Below are positions 19,122-28,553 of a stretch of DNA of 64,000 bases, piece after piece. The position numbers were made by a program, and so were the translations under genes. Positions within the stretch are counted from its first letter, which is position 1. Each line of letters begins with the position of its first letter. The DNA comes from CAVTWY01 sp963738615 (lineage in GTDB: Bacteria > Pseudomonadota > Gammaproteobacteria > Burkholderiales > Burkholderiaceae_C): NCBI GenBank assembly GCA_963738615.1, contig CAVTXI010000019.1, positions 496,001-560,000 on the forward strand. The letters are read 5' to 3'. Under the pieces are notes generated by a model. It was not told the DNA's origin, made no database searches, and worked only from the letters and a program-made list of their open reading frames with translations.

Positions 19122-20567
19122 ATGGAAGTGCATCTGCTCGAGGGATCGATCAACACGTCCGATCCGCGCGCCGTCCGCCAAGCGGTGGTGATCGGTGCCG
19201 GCATCGGTGGGCTCGCGGCGGCCTGCGTGCTGGCTGGCCACTTCGACCGGGTATTGATCCTCGAGCGTGACCGCCTGCCGGACACCGCCGCACCACGTAC
19301 CGGAACGCCGCAGGCCCGCCACGTTCATGGGCTGCTGGCAGGCGGGCTCGAAGCCTTGAACGCGCTGCTGCCGGGCTTCGATCACGACTTGCGCCGGGCC
19401 GGCGCGGTGCCCTTGATCGGCACGCTGAACGTGCGCATCGAACGGCCAGGGTTCGACCCCTTTCCCGCCCGCGATGTGGGCGTGAAGACGTACGCGGCGT
19501 CGCGAGCCCTGATCGAGTTCGTGCTTCGGCAACGTGTCGCGAAGATACCGGGGGTCGAGATTCATGCACCGTGCCGCGTGAGCGAGATCCTGTCCAGCGC
19601 CGATGGCCGGGCCGTCACCGGCGTTCGCTGTCACGACATCGATGGGCAAGCCCGGGTTTTGCGCGCCGACCTGGTCATCGATGCGTCCGGCCGCGGCGCT
19701 TTGACGTTGGCGCTGCTGCGCGCCACGGGCCGCGCACCCCCACCCCAGACCACGATCGGCGTCGACATCGGCTATGCCTCGGCCGTCTACGACATTCCGC
19801 ATGATCCCGCGCGCACGTGGCAAGGTGTGATGACCTTCCCGCAAGCGCCGCAAAGCACGCGCGGTGCGTTGCTGCTGCCGCAGGAAGGGCACCGCTGGGC
19901 CTTGAGCGTGGCCGGACGTGGCGCCGACAAGCCTCCAGGGGACGACGCCGGGTTTCTGGACTTCGCACGGCACTTGCGAACCGACTCGATCTACCACGCG
20001 ATTCGCGATGCCAAGCGCGTGGGCGCGATCCACCGCTTTGTGTTTGCGCAAAGCGTGCGCCGGCACTTCGAGAAGGTGCCGGACTTCCCCGCCGGTTTAT
20101 TGCCCCTGGGCGATACGGTCTGTGTCTTCAACCCGGTGTATGGGCAAGGCATGAGCGTGGCCGCGCAAGAGGCCCTGCTGCTGCGCCGTCTGCTCGAGAA
20201 AGGCCACGGCCAGACCAACACGTCGGCGAGTCTTTCGCAAGCGTTCATCGCCGGCTTGCCGGCCCTGCTGGAAACGCCGTGGGCGATGGCCGCGATCCCG
20301 GACTTCATCTTTCCGCAGACCGTTGGCGAACGCCCGCCTGATCTGGCACGCAGGCTGCGACTGGGCTTCGCGATGTTGCGGCTTGCCGCACGATGCCCCG
20401 ATGTGCACAAGACGATCACCGAGGTGCAGCACCTGCTGGTGCCGAGCAGCGTCTACCGCAGCCCCGTGTTGATGGCGCGGGTGCTGATCGAGATGGTTCG
20501 AGGCCGGGCGTCGTGGGCTGCGACGGCTGCGGCGGCTGCGACGAAGGTCTTAGTGACACCGCGGTGA
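19122..20567 (+). CDS. FAD-dependent monooxygenase/oxidoreductase (UbiH/PHBH-like fold)
   Basis: Flavoprotein of 481 residues. The dinucleotide-binding motif VVIGAGIGGLAAACVL lies at about residues 26-41. LVIDASGRGALT and the late GDTVCVFNPVYGQGMSVAAQ, the second FAD-contact region of group A monooxygenases, follow. It probably hydroxylates or oxidises a hydrophobic small molecule using NAD(P)H and oxygen; the substrate is unknown. I chose the ATG at 19122 (MEVHLLEGS), which follows the operator palindrome. Its stop lies inside the right copy of the 26-bp direct repeat, so the last residues may have been changed by a recombination event. Confidence 0.8.
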   Translation: MEVHLLEGSINTSDPRAVRQAVVIGAGIGGLAAACVLAGHFDRVLILERDRLPDTAAPRTGTPQARHVHGLLAGGLEALNALLPGFDHDLRRAGAVPLIGTLNVRIERPGFDPFPARDVGVKTYAASRALIEFVLRQRVAKIPGVEIHAPCRVSEILSSADGRAVTGVRCHDIDGQARVLRADLVIDASGRGALTLALLRATGRAPPPQTTIGVDIGYASAVYDIPHDPARTWQGVMTFPQAPQSTRGALLLPQEGHRWALSVAGRGADKPPGDDAGFLDFARHLRTDSIYHAIRDAKRVGAIHRFVFAQSVRRHFEKVPDFPAGLLPLGDTVCVFNPVYGQGMSVAAQEALLLRRLLEKGHGQTNTSASLSQAFIAGLPALLETPWAMAAIPDFIFPQTVGERPPDLARRLRLGFAMLRLAARCPDVHKTITEVQHLLVPSSVYRSPVLMARVLIEMVRGRASWAATAAAAATKVLVTPR

Positions 20568-20578
20568 CACGCGCCTAG
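20553..20578 (+). repeat. 26-bp direct repeat, right copy
   Basis: Identical to 15326-15351. It overlaps the 3' end of the FAD monooxygenase gene and lies 64 bp before the NarL-type regulator gene. The two copies enclose 5.2 kb. Confidence 0.85.
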
Positions 20579-20641
20579 AGTGCTTCACGGTCGGACGGTC
20601 GCGCACTTCGGTTGCCCAACGCCGCCCGCAACGAGAGCGCG

Positions 20642-21292
20642 ATGAAGATCCTGATGGTCGACGACCACGTGATGTTCCTGCAGGGCATGCGCAGCCTGCT
20701 GGGCGTGCTTGCACCCGAACATCACGTCGACGTCGCGGCCGACCTGGGCGTGGCGCTCGAGCTGGCGCGCCTGACGCCCTACGACCTGCTGCTGCTCGAC
20801 TGGCACCTCGCCGACCGCGACGGCGACGACTCGCTCGCGAAGTTGCGCGACGAAGGCTGCACTGCGCGCATCGTCGTGCTGTCGGGCGAACACGGCCGAG
20901 CGTTGATCGAACGCAGCATCGAGCTCGGCGCCGCGGGCTTCATCCCCAAGACCTACAGCTCCGAGATGATGCTGGCCGCGCTGACGCAGGTGCTGGCCGG
21001 GCGCATCTTCCTGCCGGCCGAAGCGACGCACGGCTCGGCGCCGAAGCCCGGCGGCGACGATGCGAACGGCGCGGCGGCGACGCAGGCACGGCTGGCCGGC
21101 CTGACGCCGCGGCAGTTCGATGTCTACCGCGCCGCCGCGCGCGGCCTGCCGAACAAGCTGATCGCGCGCGAACTCGGCATCACCGAGGCCACCGTGAAGA
21201 CGCATCTCACCGCGGTGTACGGCGTGCTGGGCGTGCGCAACCGGACCGAAGCGGCGATCCAGGCGTCGCGTGACGGCGTGTTGATTGCTTAG
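20642..21292 (+). CDS. NarL/FixJ-family response regulator
   Basis: Protein of 216 residues. The receiver domain (1-120) has the acidic pair VDDH at residues 6-9, the phosphoacceptor Asp in LLLDWHL (about residue 54), and the conserved Lys in FIPKTYSS. The C-terminal LuxR-type HTH reads LAGLTPRQFDVYRAAARGLP, then NKLIARELGITEATVKTHLT. It should bind DNA when phosphorylated, and the neighbouring hybrid histidine kinase is the obvious partner. The stop is 7 nt before the kinase ATG, so both genes are co-transcribed. Confidence 0.93.
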   Translation: MKILMVDDHVMFLQGMRSLLGVLAPEHHVDVAADLGVALELARLTPYDLLLLDWHLADRDGDDSLAKLRDEGCTARIVVLSGEHGRALIERSIELGAAGFIPKTYSSEMMLAALTQVLAGRIFLPAEATHGSAPKPGGDDANGAAATQARLAGLTPRQFDVYRAAARGLPNKLIARELGITEATVKTHLTAVYGVLGVRNRTEAAIQASRDGVLIA

Positions 21293-21299
21293 AGCCATC

Positions 21300-23635
21300 A
21301 TGATCCTGCGCGACGCCATCGAAGTGAACGCGCCGGCCGCGGCGATCTTCGCGTTCTTCGAGCGCATGGACGAGCACTACCTCGCCTGGCATCCCGATCA
21401 CCGCGTGTTCCGCTGGACACGCGGGCGCGGGCTGACCGTGGGCAACCGCGCGTACTTCGAAGAGATCATCGGCGGCAAGCTGATGAAGAAGGAAGTCGAG
21501 TACACGCGCATCGAGCCCGGGCGCTTGATCGAGTTCGTGCCGGTGATGCGGCTGATGCGCTTCTTCCTGCCGTCGCTGAGTTTTCGGCTCGAGTCGATCC
21601 AGGAAGGCTTGTGGCGCGTCGTCCACGAGATCCATCTGCGCGTGGGGCCGCTCGGCGAATGGGCGAATCAGCGTGAGTTCGCCGCAGTGCGCGAGAACAT
21701 GCGCGTGAAGGGGTTAAACCTCAAGCGCATGGTCGAAGCGTTTGCGGCGACGGGGCAGTGGCCCGGCGACAGCGCGGCTCGCCCGGCCGTCAGCGCGCAG
21801 GCGCGAGACGAACGCGCATCGACCGAAGCCCACGAAGCCGACGTGCAGCGGCGCGTCGACGCGCGCTGCCTGGAGAACATGCTGCTGTGGCTCAGGCGTA
21901 CCCCATTGCTGATTCCACTCGGCCTGCTGTGGGCCTGGCTGGCCTGGGCGAACGGCGCCGGGGCGTGGGCGCTTGCGTGGTTCGCCGTTTGGACAGGAAC
22001 GCAGTTCCACGTCTACTGGACGGCAGGGCAGTTGCAAGCGCAGGCGAACGGTGATGTCCGGCTCGGCATCGCGCGCGCGACGCAGCTCTACTGGATCGCG
22101 GCTGCCCTGCAAGCTGCGCTGCTGCCACAGTTCTTCTTGGGCACCAGCATCGAGACCAAGCTGGGCGTCACCCTGCTGCTGTCCCAGCTCAGCGGCGCGA
22201 CGGTCATCTCATGCTCCGGGATTCGTGGGGCTTACGTTGCCGTGATGCTGCCGCTGACGGCAGTGTTGGTGGCCGGCTGGCTCTGGCACGGGAGTGTGCT
22301 GGGCTACGGTTTGGCCCTTCTTTTCACGCTCGGCACGGCGGGTGGTGTGACCGCGGTAGTCCAGCAACGCCGCTCGTGGGAGACGCTGATTCGCCTGGCC
22401 GACGACCGCGAACGTCTGGCCGCGTCACTCGCCGCCGAACGCGACCGCGCCGAAGCCGCGTCGGCATCACGCACGCGCTTCTTCGCCTCGGCCAGCCATG
22501 ACCTGCGCCAGCCGCTGCATGCCTTGTCGATCAATGCGACCACGCTCGAACTGCTGACCAAGCGCGCAGGTGATCCGCGGCTGATGGACATCAGCCAGCG
22601 ACATCGGCCGCTCGCTGGCGCAGAGCAAGGGGCTGCTCGACGCGCTGCTCGACATCTCGCGCCTCGATGCCGGCGCGGTGCAGCCGCATCCCGAGCGACG
22701 TCGACATCGCCGAGGTGCTGCGCCAACTGCACGACGAGTTCGCGGGCGTGGCGACGCAGCGGCATCTTGGCTTCGAGCTGGACCTTCCGCGCGCGGCTGC
22801 GTGGGCGCACACCGACGCCGACCAGCTGCAGCGCGTGCTGCGCAACCTGCTCGACAACGCCTTCAAGTTCACCGACGAGGGATCGGTGACGCTGAGCCTG
22901 CGGCGTGAGCCGAACCAAGGCCCAAGCGGCGCCGAGTGCGGGCGTGCTGCGAATCGGCGTCGCCGACACCGGCTGCGGCATCGCCGCCAGCGACCGCGAC
23001 AAGGTCTTCGAGGAGTTCTTCCAGGTCGGCAACCCCACGCGCGACCGCAGCCGCGGCCTGGGTCTGGGCCTCGCGATCGTGCAGCGCACGGCGCAACTTC
23101 TGGGCGCGCGCGTCAGCGTGCGAGGCAACGGCGCGCGCGGCTCGGTCTTCGAGGTCGAGCTGACGGCGTTGCCCACGGCGACCAGGCCCTCACCTGCGCC
23201 CACGCCCGCCGCCGCCGCGACGCCCTGCCACGACTGATCGACGAACCCCGCACAAGCCCTGTCGGTACTGCTGGTCGACGACGAGACCGACATCGTCCAG
23301 GCGCTCGCGAGCCTGATGAACGCGCGCGGCTGGCACGCCGTCACCGCCACCAGCGTCGACGACCGCGATGGCAATCGCCGACGACCCCGCATCCACGATC
23401 GACATCGCCGTGATCGACCACCGCCTGCCCGGCGGCGACGGCATCGAGCTCGTCGCGCGCCTGCGCGAACGGCGCCCCGACCTGCCCGCGCTGATCGTCA
23501 CCGGCGACGTCGCCGTGCAGTGGCAGGTGCGCCGCCACAGCCTGCGCGTGCTGCACAAACCGCTCGACGGCGACGTGCTCACGCAAGCCATCGCCGACGA
23601 AGCCGCCGCCGCGGCGCGCTGGGCCTCGCGCCTAA
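21300..23635 (+). CDS. Hybrid histidine kinase with N-terminal SRPBCC domain (multiple frameshifts)
   Basis: Residues 1-150 form an SRPBCC/polyketide-cyclase-like domain (MILRDAIEVNAPAAAIFAFF, VGNRAYFEEIIGGKLMKKEV). After a polar linker come about five or six hydrophobic helices (residues 200-340), then a coiled region and the HisKA box with the phosphoacceptor His in FFASASHDLRQPLHALSINA. The frame then breaks (near 22590, 22690, 22930, 23240 and 23360), but the order continues normally: NLLDNAFKFTDEGS, VADTGCGIAASDRDKVFEEF, GLGLGLAIVQRTAQLLGA (ATP-binding domain) and LLVDDETDIVQALASLM, VIDHRLPGGDGIELV (receiver). The frame carrying the receiver end runs into the nitroreductase; the TAA at 23633 in another frame is my chosen end. 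The fusion at the N-terminus is intact in frame. Confidence 0.8.
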
Positions 23636-23667
23636 AGAGCTTCACTGGCCCGAATGGAGAACCCCCG

Positions 23668-24222
23668 ATGAACATCATCGACGCCATCCACGGCCGCCGC
23701 TCGGTGCGCGAGTACCGCGCCGACCCGGTCGACAGCAACGTGATCGAAGACCTGATCTGGCACGCAAGCCTGGTGCCGCGCCCGCCGATCAGCGACGACG
23801 CGACCTGGGCCTTCCACGTGCTGGTCGGCCGCGAGCGCCTGGCCGACTTCGGCGCGCGCGCCAAGCAGTACGCCACCGACCACCAGCCCCCAGGCGAGCC
23901 GTGGACATGGCCGATGCGCGGCGACTTCAACGTCTTCTGGGGCGCGCCGCTCGCGGTGCTGATCGCCGCGCGCCGCGGCCACCCCGAAGCGCCGTTCGAC
24001 TGCTGCCGCGCCGGCCAGAACTTCGCGCTGCTGGCGCACGCGCGCGGCCTGGGCACGTGCTGGCTAGGGTCGGCGCTGCCGTGGTTGAACAGCGCGGAAG
24101 GCCGCGAGGCGACAGCCCTGCCCGAAGGCTACGAAGTCGCGGTCGCGATGGTGGTCGGGCACCCGGCCGAATCGACCCCAGGGCGCTCGGCGCCGCGGCC
24201 GGTGGTGACATGGTGCGAGTGA
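23668..24222 (+). CDS. Nitroreductase family protein
   Basis: FMN-dependent NAD(P)H oxidoreductase of 184 residues. It starts MNIIDAIHGRRSVREYRADP, with the FMN-binding Arg-Arg-Ser typical of the family, then FNVFWGAPLAVLIAARRG and CRAGQNFALLAHARGLGTCW. ATG at 23668 has GGAGA upstream. The gene sits right after the kinase and may be a target or a member of the same operon. Natural substrates are not predictable. Confidence 0.9.
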   Translation: MNIIDAIHGRRSVREYRADPVDSNVIEDLIWHASLVPRPPISDDATWAFHVLVGRERLADFGARAKQYATDHQPPGEPWTWPMRGDFNVFWGAPLAVLIAARRGHPEAPFDCCRAGQNFALLAHARGLGTCWLGSALPWLNSAEGREATALPEGYEVAVAMVVGHPAESTPGRSAPRPVVTWCE

Positions 24223-24260
24223 GGTGGTGAAGCCCCGCTAGGGGGGCCGCTCACGGCCGC

Positions 24261-25751
24261 TCACCCCGGCACCGCCGCGATCATCTGCGACACCGCCGCG
24301 GTCAGCCGTTTTGCATACGGCACGTGCAGGAATTCATTCGGCCCGTGGGCATTGCTCTTCGGGCCCAGCACACCGCACACCACCATCTGCGCGTTCGGGA
24401 AGCCCTGCTGAAGCATGCTCATCAGCGGGATCGTGCCGCCCTGTCCGATGTAGCCCAGCGGCTCGCCGAAGGTGCTGCGTGACGCGGCGTTCAGCGCCGA
24501 CTCGAGCCATGGCGCGACGTCGGTTGAGTTCCAGCCGGTGGCGTGGGCGTCGGGCCTGAACGTGACCTTGGCGTTGTACGGTGCGTTGTCTTCGAGCAGC
24601 GCCTTCAACTTCGCGGCTGACTCGGCGCCGTCGACCAGCGGCGGCAAGCGCAGGCTGAGCTTGAACGCGGTGTAGGGCCGCAGCACGTTGCCGGCGTTGC
24701 CCAACTCGGGCATGCCGTCGACGCCGGTCACCGACAACGTCGGCCGCCACGTGCGGTTGATCAGCGCCTGCGCCGGGTCGGTCGTGGTCGGCAGGGCAAA
24801 GCCACCATCACCGCAGGCCCAGGGGAAGCGCTTGTAGACCTCGTCGCCGAGGATGCGCGAGGCTTCTTTCGCCTGCTCGACGCGCATGCCGGGAATTGCG
24901 CAGTGGAAGCTTTGCGGCAGCAACTCACCCGTGGTGCTGTCTTCGAGGCGGTCGAGCAGTTGGCGAACGATGCGGAAGCTCGACGGCACCAGGCCGCTGG
25001 CGTCGCCCGAGTGCACGCCTTCGGTCAGGATCTCGACTTTCAGCGTGCCGGTGACGTTGCCGCGCAGGCTGGTCGTAAGCCACAGCTGGTCGTAGTTGCC
25101 GCAGCCCGAATCGAGGCACACGACGAGGCTGACGGCGCCCAGCCGCGGCTTCAGCGCGTCGAGGTACGCGGGCAGATCGATCGAGCCGCTTTCTTCGCTG
25201 CTTTCGAACAGGCCCACACAACGCGGGTGGCCGATGCCCTGCGCGTCCAGCGCCATGATCGCGGTGACGGCCGCGTAGATCGCGTAGCCGTCGTCGGCGC
25301 CGCCGCGGCCGTACAGCAGGCCGTCGTCGCTGAGCTTGGGCGTCCACGGCCCGAGGTCCGAGCGCCAGCCATTGAACTCGGGCTGCTTGTCGAGGTGGCC
25401 GTAGAGCAAGACCGTGTCGGTCGACCCGGCGCCTGACGTTGACGAGCGGGTGGTTGACGAACGGGTGGAGGGGATCTCGAAAAAGATCACCGGCGTGCGG
25501 TTGCCGATGCGCACGAGCTCGAGCTTCAGGCCGGGGATGCGCTTGGACTCGACCCAGGCGGCGGCTTCGCGCACGACCTGATCGACGTGGCCGTGCTCGC
25601 GCCACTGCGGGTCGAACATCGGGCTTTTGGCGGGGATGCCGATGTAGCGCTCGAGGGCGGGGACGATTTCGGCGTCCCAGCGGGTTTCAGCGAACTGGCG
25701 CAGCGCGGCGGTGTCGGGCGCTGCTGGCGGCGAGGTGGGCGAGGTCTGCAT
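24261..25751 (-). CDS. M20 family metallo-(di)peptidase
   Basis: Intact protein of 496 residues. The metal-ligand motifs of M20 enzymes are in order: LLYGHLDKQPE, YGRGGADDGYA and ESSEESGS (catalytic Glu pair). A late His is in KSNAHGPNEFLHVPY. A dimerisation domain lies between (EGVHSGDASGLVPSSF). The family includes carnosinase-like dipeptidases; the sequence is closest in character to cytosolic dipeptidases with no signal peptide. It ends close to the nitroreductase gene on the opposite strand. Confidence 0.92.
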   Translation of the reverse strand: MQTSPTSPPAAPDTAALRQFAETRWDAEIVPALERYIGIPAKSPMFDPQWREHGHVDQVVREAAAWVESKRIPGLKLELVRIGNRTPVIFFEIPSTRSSTTRSSTSGAGSTDTVLLYGHLDKQPEFNGWRSDLGPWTPKLSDDGLLYGRGGADDGYAIYAAVTAIMALDAQGIGHPRCVGLFESSEESGSIDLPAYLDALKPRLGAVSLVVCLDSGCGNYDQLWLTTSLRGNVTGTLKVEILTEGVHSGDASGLVPSSFRIVRQLLDRLEDSTTGELLPQSFHCAIPGMRVEQAKEASRILGDEVYKRFPWACGDGGFALPTTTDPAQALINRTWRPTLSVTGVDGMPELGNAGNVLRPYTAFKLSLRLPPLVDGAESAAKLKALLEDNAPYNAKVTFRPDAHATGWNSTDVAPWLESALNAASRSTFGEPLGYIGQGGTIPLMSMLQQGFPNAQMVVCGVLGPKSNAHGPNEFLHVPYAKRLTAAVSQMIAAVPG

Positions 25752-25783
25752 GGCCGCGATTGTTGATCGGCGGCCGGAACGTG

Positions 25784-26695
25784 TCAGCGGTATTGCTCGG
25801 CCAGCCAGCGCGTCATCGTCGCGACCGGACGGTCGCGGCCGGGCTCATTGAAGATTTCGTGGGCGAAGCCCGGGAAGGACTGCGCCGAAACGAAAGCCGA
25901 AGGTGCGTCGGAGGCGAAGTCGGCGCTGCCCCGCGGTGCGACGCAGTGATCGTTCTCGCCCCACATCAGCAGCGTGGGCACCGACCACACGGCTGCGTGC
26001 TCACGCACCAGCGCCCCGCTGTCGAGCATGAAGCGCACCAGCCGCGGCGTGACGCGGTCGTGCACCAGCGGGTCTTTGCGGTAGGCGGCGACCACCGCCG
26101 GGTCGCTGCTGACCCACGCGGGGTCGAGGCCGTTGTTCACGGCCGCGTCGGGTGAAAGTGATCCCATCAGTGCCAGCAGCACGCGTTGCGCCGCCGTCAA
26201 CCCCAGGTCGAGCGCGGGCGACGACAACACCAAGCCGTCGACGTGCTGGTACCACGACGGCATACCTCGGTCCCGCACCATGCCTTGCGCCACGAACCGC
26301 GCTGCGACCGCGCCGCCCATGCTGTGGCCCAGCAGCAGGACCTTGCCTTCGCGAAACTCGTGCACCTGGTCGATCACCCGGCTGAGGTCGCGCAGCAGGC
26401 TGTCATCGCGCGGGATGCGGCCGCGCGAGCCGCCCGACGCGCCGTGCCCACGGTGGTCGTAGGCGCAGACGTGCCAGCCCGCGGCGTTCAGATCGGTGGC
26501 GAGTTTTTCGTAGCGGCCCAGGTGCTCGCCCAGGCCGTGCACCATGATCACGGTGCCGAAGGCCGCGCCATGCGTGCTCCAGTGGCGCACGTGCAACGGC
26601 ACGCCGTCGTCGGTGTGAAGGGACTGCATCACGCGCCAGTTCAGGCGCTCAGGAGCCTTCGCCATGGGCCGCGCAACGAATGACGCATGCGCCAT
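25784..26695 (-). CDS. Alpha/beta hydrolase, monoacylglycerol lipase/lysophospholipase-like
   Basis: Protein of 303 residues with the serine hydrolase fold. The oxyanion segment is VIMVHGLGEHLGRY, the nucleophile elbow is GHSMGG, the acid is in LLMWGENDHCVAP and the His is in FPGFAHEIFNEPGRD. The family hydrolyses monoacylglycerols or lysophospholipids. I chose ATG 26693-26695 (MAHASFVARP) because of AGGGGA upstream; in-frame Met codons 18 and 36 nt further upstream are alternatives. No signal peptide is seen. Confidence 0.9.
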   Translation of the reverse strand: MAHASFVARPMAKAPERLNWRVMQSLHTDDGVPLHVRHWSTHGAAFGTVIMVHGLGEHLGRYEKLATDLNAAGWHVCAYDHRGHGASGGSRGRIPRDDSLLRDLSRVIDQVHEFREGKVLLLGHSMGGAVAARFVAQGMVRDRGMPSWYQHVDGLVLSSPALDLGLTAAQRVLLALMGSLSPDAAVNNGLDPAWVSSDPAVVAAYRKDPLVHDRVTPRLVRFMLDSGALVREHAAVWSVPTLLMWGENDHCVAPRGSADFASDAPSAFVSAQSFPGFAHEIFNEPGRDRPVATMTRWLAEQYR

Positions 26696-26772
26696 CGTCG
26701 TCCCCTGATTCATCGCTTGTCGAGCATTCACCCTGCCACCCTGACCGCCAACTTCGCAGCCCCTAACGACGC

Positions 26773-27357
26773 TTATGCTGCGCCACCCTCGAATTTGAAC
26801 ACCGCTACACCGGCCAACAGGTTAGGCCAGTGACGAACCCGTAACCCCTTGTGCATGCCGAAGCGGTCGAGGATGTTCAGACCCTGCCTGCGCGCCAGGA
26901 CCTCGAAGTCGGCATAGGTGCCCACCCGGATGTTCGGCGTGTCGTACCACTGATAGGGCAGGATCTTCGTCACCGGCATGCGCCCAGCCGCTACCCGCAA
27001 CCGGTTAGGCCAGTGGGCGAAGTTGGGGAAGCTGACGATGCCGATACGGCCGACACGAGCGGTTTCCTCGAGCATGCGCTCGGTGTTGCGCAGGTGCTGC
27101 AACGTGTCGAGCTGCAACACCACGTCGAAGCTGGCGTCGTCGAACATCGACAGCCCTTCTTCGAGGTTGAGCTGAAGCACGTTGACGTTGCGCGCGACGC
27201 AACGCTGCACGTTTGCATCGGCGATCTCGACGCCGTAGCCGCTGCAGCCGCGCGCCTCGATCAGGTGCGCCAGCAGCTCGCCGTCGCCGCAGCCCAGGTC
27301 GAGCACGCGCGAACCCTTCGGCACCAGGGCGGCGATCAGCTTCGAGTCGTCCGTCAT
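26773..27357 (-). CDS. metW: MetW, methionine biosynthesis protein (SAM-methyltransferase fold)
   Basis: Protein of 194 residues with the SAM-binding glycine motif VLDLGCGDGELL, VLQLDTLQHLRNTERMLEE, and FPNFAHWPNRLRVAAGRMPV, which is characteristic of MetW. It is encoded directly downstream of metX, as in many proteobacteria, and MetW stimulates MetX activity in several species. The start is ATG 27355-27357 with GAGGGG upstream and overlaps nothing; the metX stop lies 11 nt before it. Confidence 0.95.
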   Translation of the reverse strand: MTDDSKLIAALVPKGSRVLDLGCGDGELLAHLIEARGCSGYGVEIADANVQRCVARNVNVLQLNLEEGLSMFDDASFDVVLQLDTLQHLRNTERMLEETARVGRIGIVSFPNFAHWPNRLRVAAGRMPVTKILPYQWYDTPNIRVGTYADFEVLARRQGLNILDRFGMHKGLRVRHWPNLLAGVAVFKFEGGAA

Positions 27358-27367
27358 GTCGAGCCCC

Positions 27368-28498
27368 TCATGCCCCAACCTCCTGGGCGATGCGCTCGAA
27401 GCGCGCGCGCAGCACGCCGTGGTAGCGCGGGTCGTCGAGCAGGAAGGCGTCGTGGCCGTGGGGGGCGTCGATCTCGGCGTAGCTGACGTCGTGGCGGTGG
27501 CGCACCAGCGCGCGCACCAGTTCGCGGCTGCGCGCGGGGGCGAAGCGCCAGTCGGTGGTGAAGCTCACCAGCAGGAACTTCGCCTTCACGTGCGCGAAGG
27601 TCGCGGCCAGGTCGCCGCCGTGTTCGGCCGCGGGGTCGAAGTAGTCGAGCGCGCGCGTGATCAGCAGGTAGGTGTTGGCGTCGAAGTAGCCGCTGAACTT
27701 CTCGCCCTGATGGCGCAGGTAGGTCTCGATCTCGAACTGCGGGTCGAACCCGAAGGCCTGCGCGCCTTCGCGGCGGCGGCGGCCGAACTTCTCGGCCATG
27801 ACGTCGTCGCTGAGGTAGGTGATGTGGCCGATCATGCGCGCGATGCGCAGGCCCCGCGCGGGCACCACGCCGTGCTCGTAGAAGTGGCCGCCGTGGAAGT
27901 CGGGGTCGGTGATGATCGCGCGCCGCGCGACCTCGTTAAACGCAATGTTCTCGGCCGAAAGGTTCGGCGCCGTCGCCACCGCGATGCAGTGCGCCAAGCG
28001 CTCGGGGTGGCGCAACGTCCACGACAACGCCTGCATGCCGCCAAGGCTGCCGCCGATCACCGCCGCGAGTCGCTCGATGCCCAGTTGATCAAACAGCCGG
28101 GCCTGCGCATCGACCCAGTCCTCGACCGTCACCACCGGAAAGTCAGCGCCCCACGCGCGACCGGTCGCCGGGTTGGCGTGCATCGGCCCGGTCGAGCCGA
28201 AACACGAGCCGGGGTTGTTGACGCCGATGACGAAGAAGCGGTTCGTGTCCAGCGGTTTGCCCGGGCCGATCAGGTTGTCCCACCAGCCTTCGCTTTTGTC
28301 TTGCCCGGCGTAGGTGCCAGCCACGTGGTGCGACGCGTTGAGCGCGTGGCACACCAACACGGCGTTGCTGCGCGCGGCGTTCAGCGCGCCGTAGGTTTCG
28401 TACGTGAGCCTGACCTCGGGCAACGTCGTGCCGCTGCGCAGCGCTAGCGGCGCCTCGAGTACGAGTGTTTGCGCGACGACGGGACCAAGCGAGGTCAT
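27368..28498 (-). CDS. metX: Homoserine O-acyltransferase MetX (probably succinyltransferase)
   Basis: Protein of 376 residues that acylates homoserine in the first step of methionine synthesis. Family landmarks are LTYETYGALN, CHALNASHHVAG, NNPGSCFGSTGP, the nucleophile in GGSLGGMQAL, and the acid/base pair late in the protein (HGHDAFLL). Betaproteobacterial MetX enzymes mostly use succinyl-CoA, by established knowledge, so O-succinylhomoserine is the likely product. The gene lies behind a SAM-II riboswitch and terminator and is followed by metW. Confidence 0.96.
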   Translation of the reverse strand: MTSLGPVVAQTLVLEAPLALRSGTTLPEVRLTYETYGALNAARSNAVLVCHALNASHHVAGTYAGQDKSEGWWDNLIGPGKPLDTNRFFVIGVNNPGSCFGSTGPMHANPATGRAWGADFPVVTVEDWVDAQARLFDQLGIERLAAVIGGSLGGMQALSWTLRHPERLAHCIAVATAPNLSAENIAFNEVARRAIITDPDFHGGHFYEHGVVPARGLRIARMIGHITYLSDDVMAEKFGRRRREGAQAFGFDPQFEIETYLRHQGEKFSGYFDANTYLLITRALDYFDPAAEHGGDLAATFAHVKAKFLLVSFTTDWRFAPARSRELVRALVRHRHDVSYAEIDAPHGHDAFLLDDPRYHGVLRARFERIAQEVGA

Positions 28499-28507
28499 GA
28501 AGACAAC

Positions 28508-28542
28508 AAAAAACCGGCACCGCCTTGGAAGCGGACGCCGGT
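28508..28542 (-). terminator. Intrinsic terminator between the SAM-II riboswitch and metX
   Basis: On the minus strand an interrupted GC-rich stem (ACCGGC pairs with GCCGGT, with an inner CCGC/GCGG) is followed by six T. It ends 10 nt before the metX ATG. This placement fits transcription attenuation by the riboswitch. Confidence 0.7.
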
Positions 28543-28553
28543 TGCCGGGTCGT

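Noticed and set aside
23368..24222. Receiver domain fused to nitroreductase
   Set aside because: The nitroreductase has its own ATG with GGAGA in front, and the kinase region contains many indels; a stop at 23633 in a nearby frame is the simpler end.
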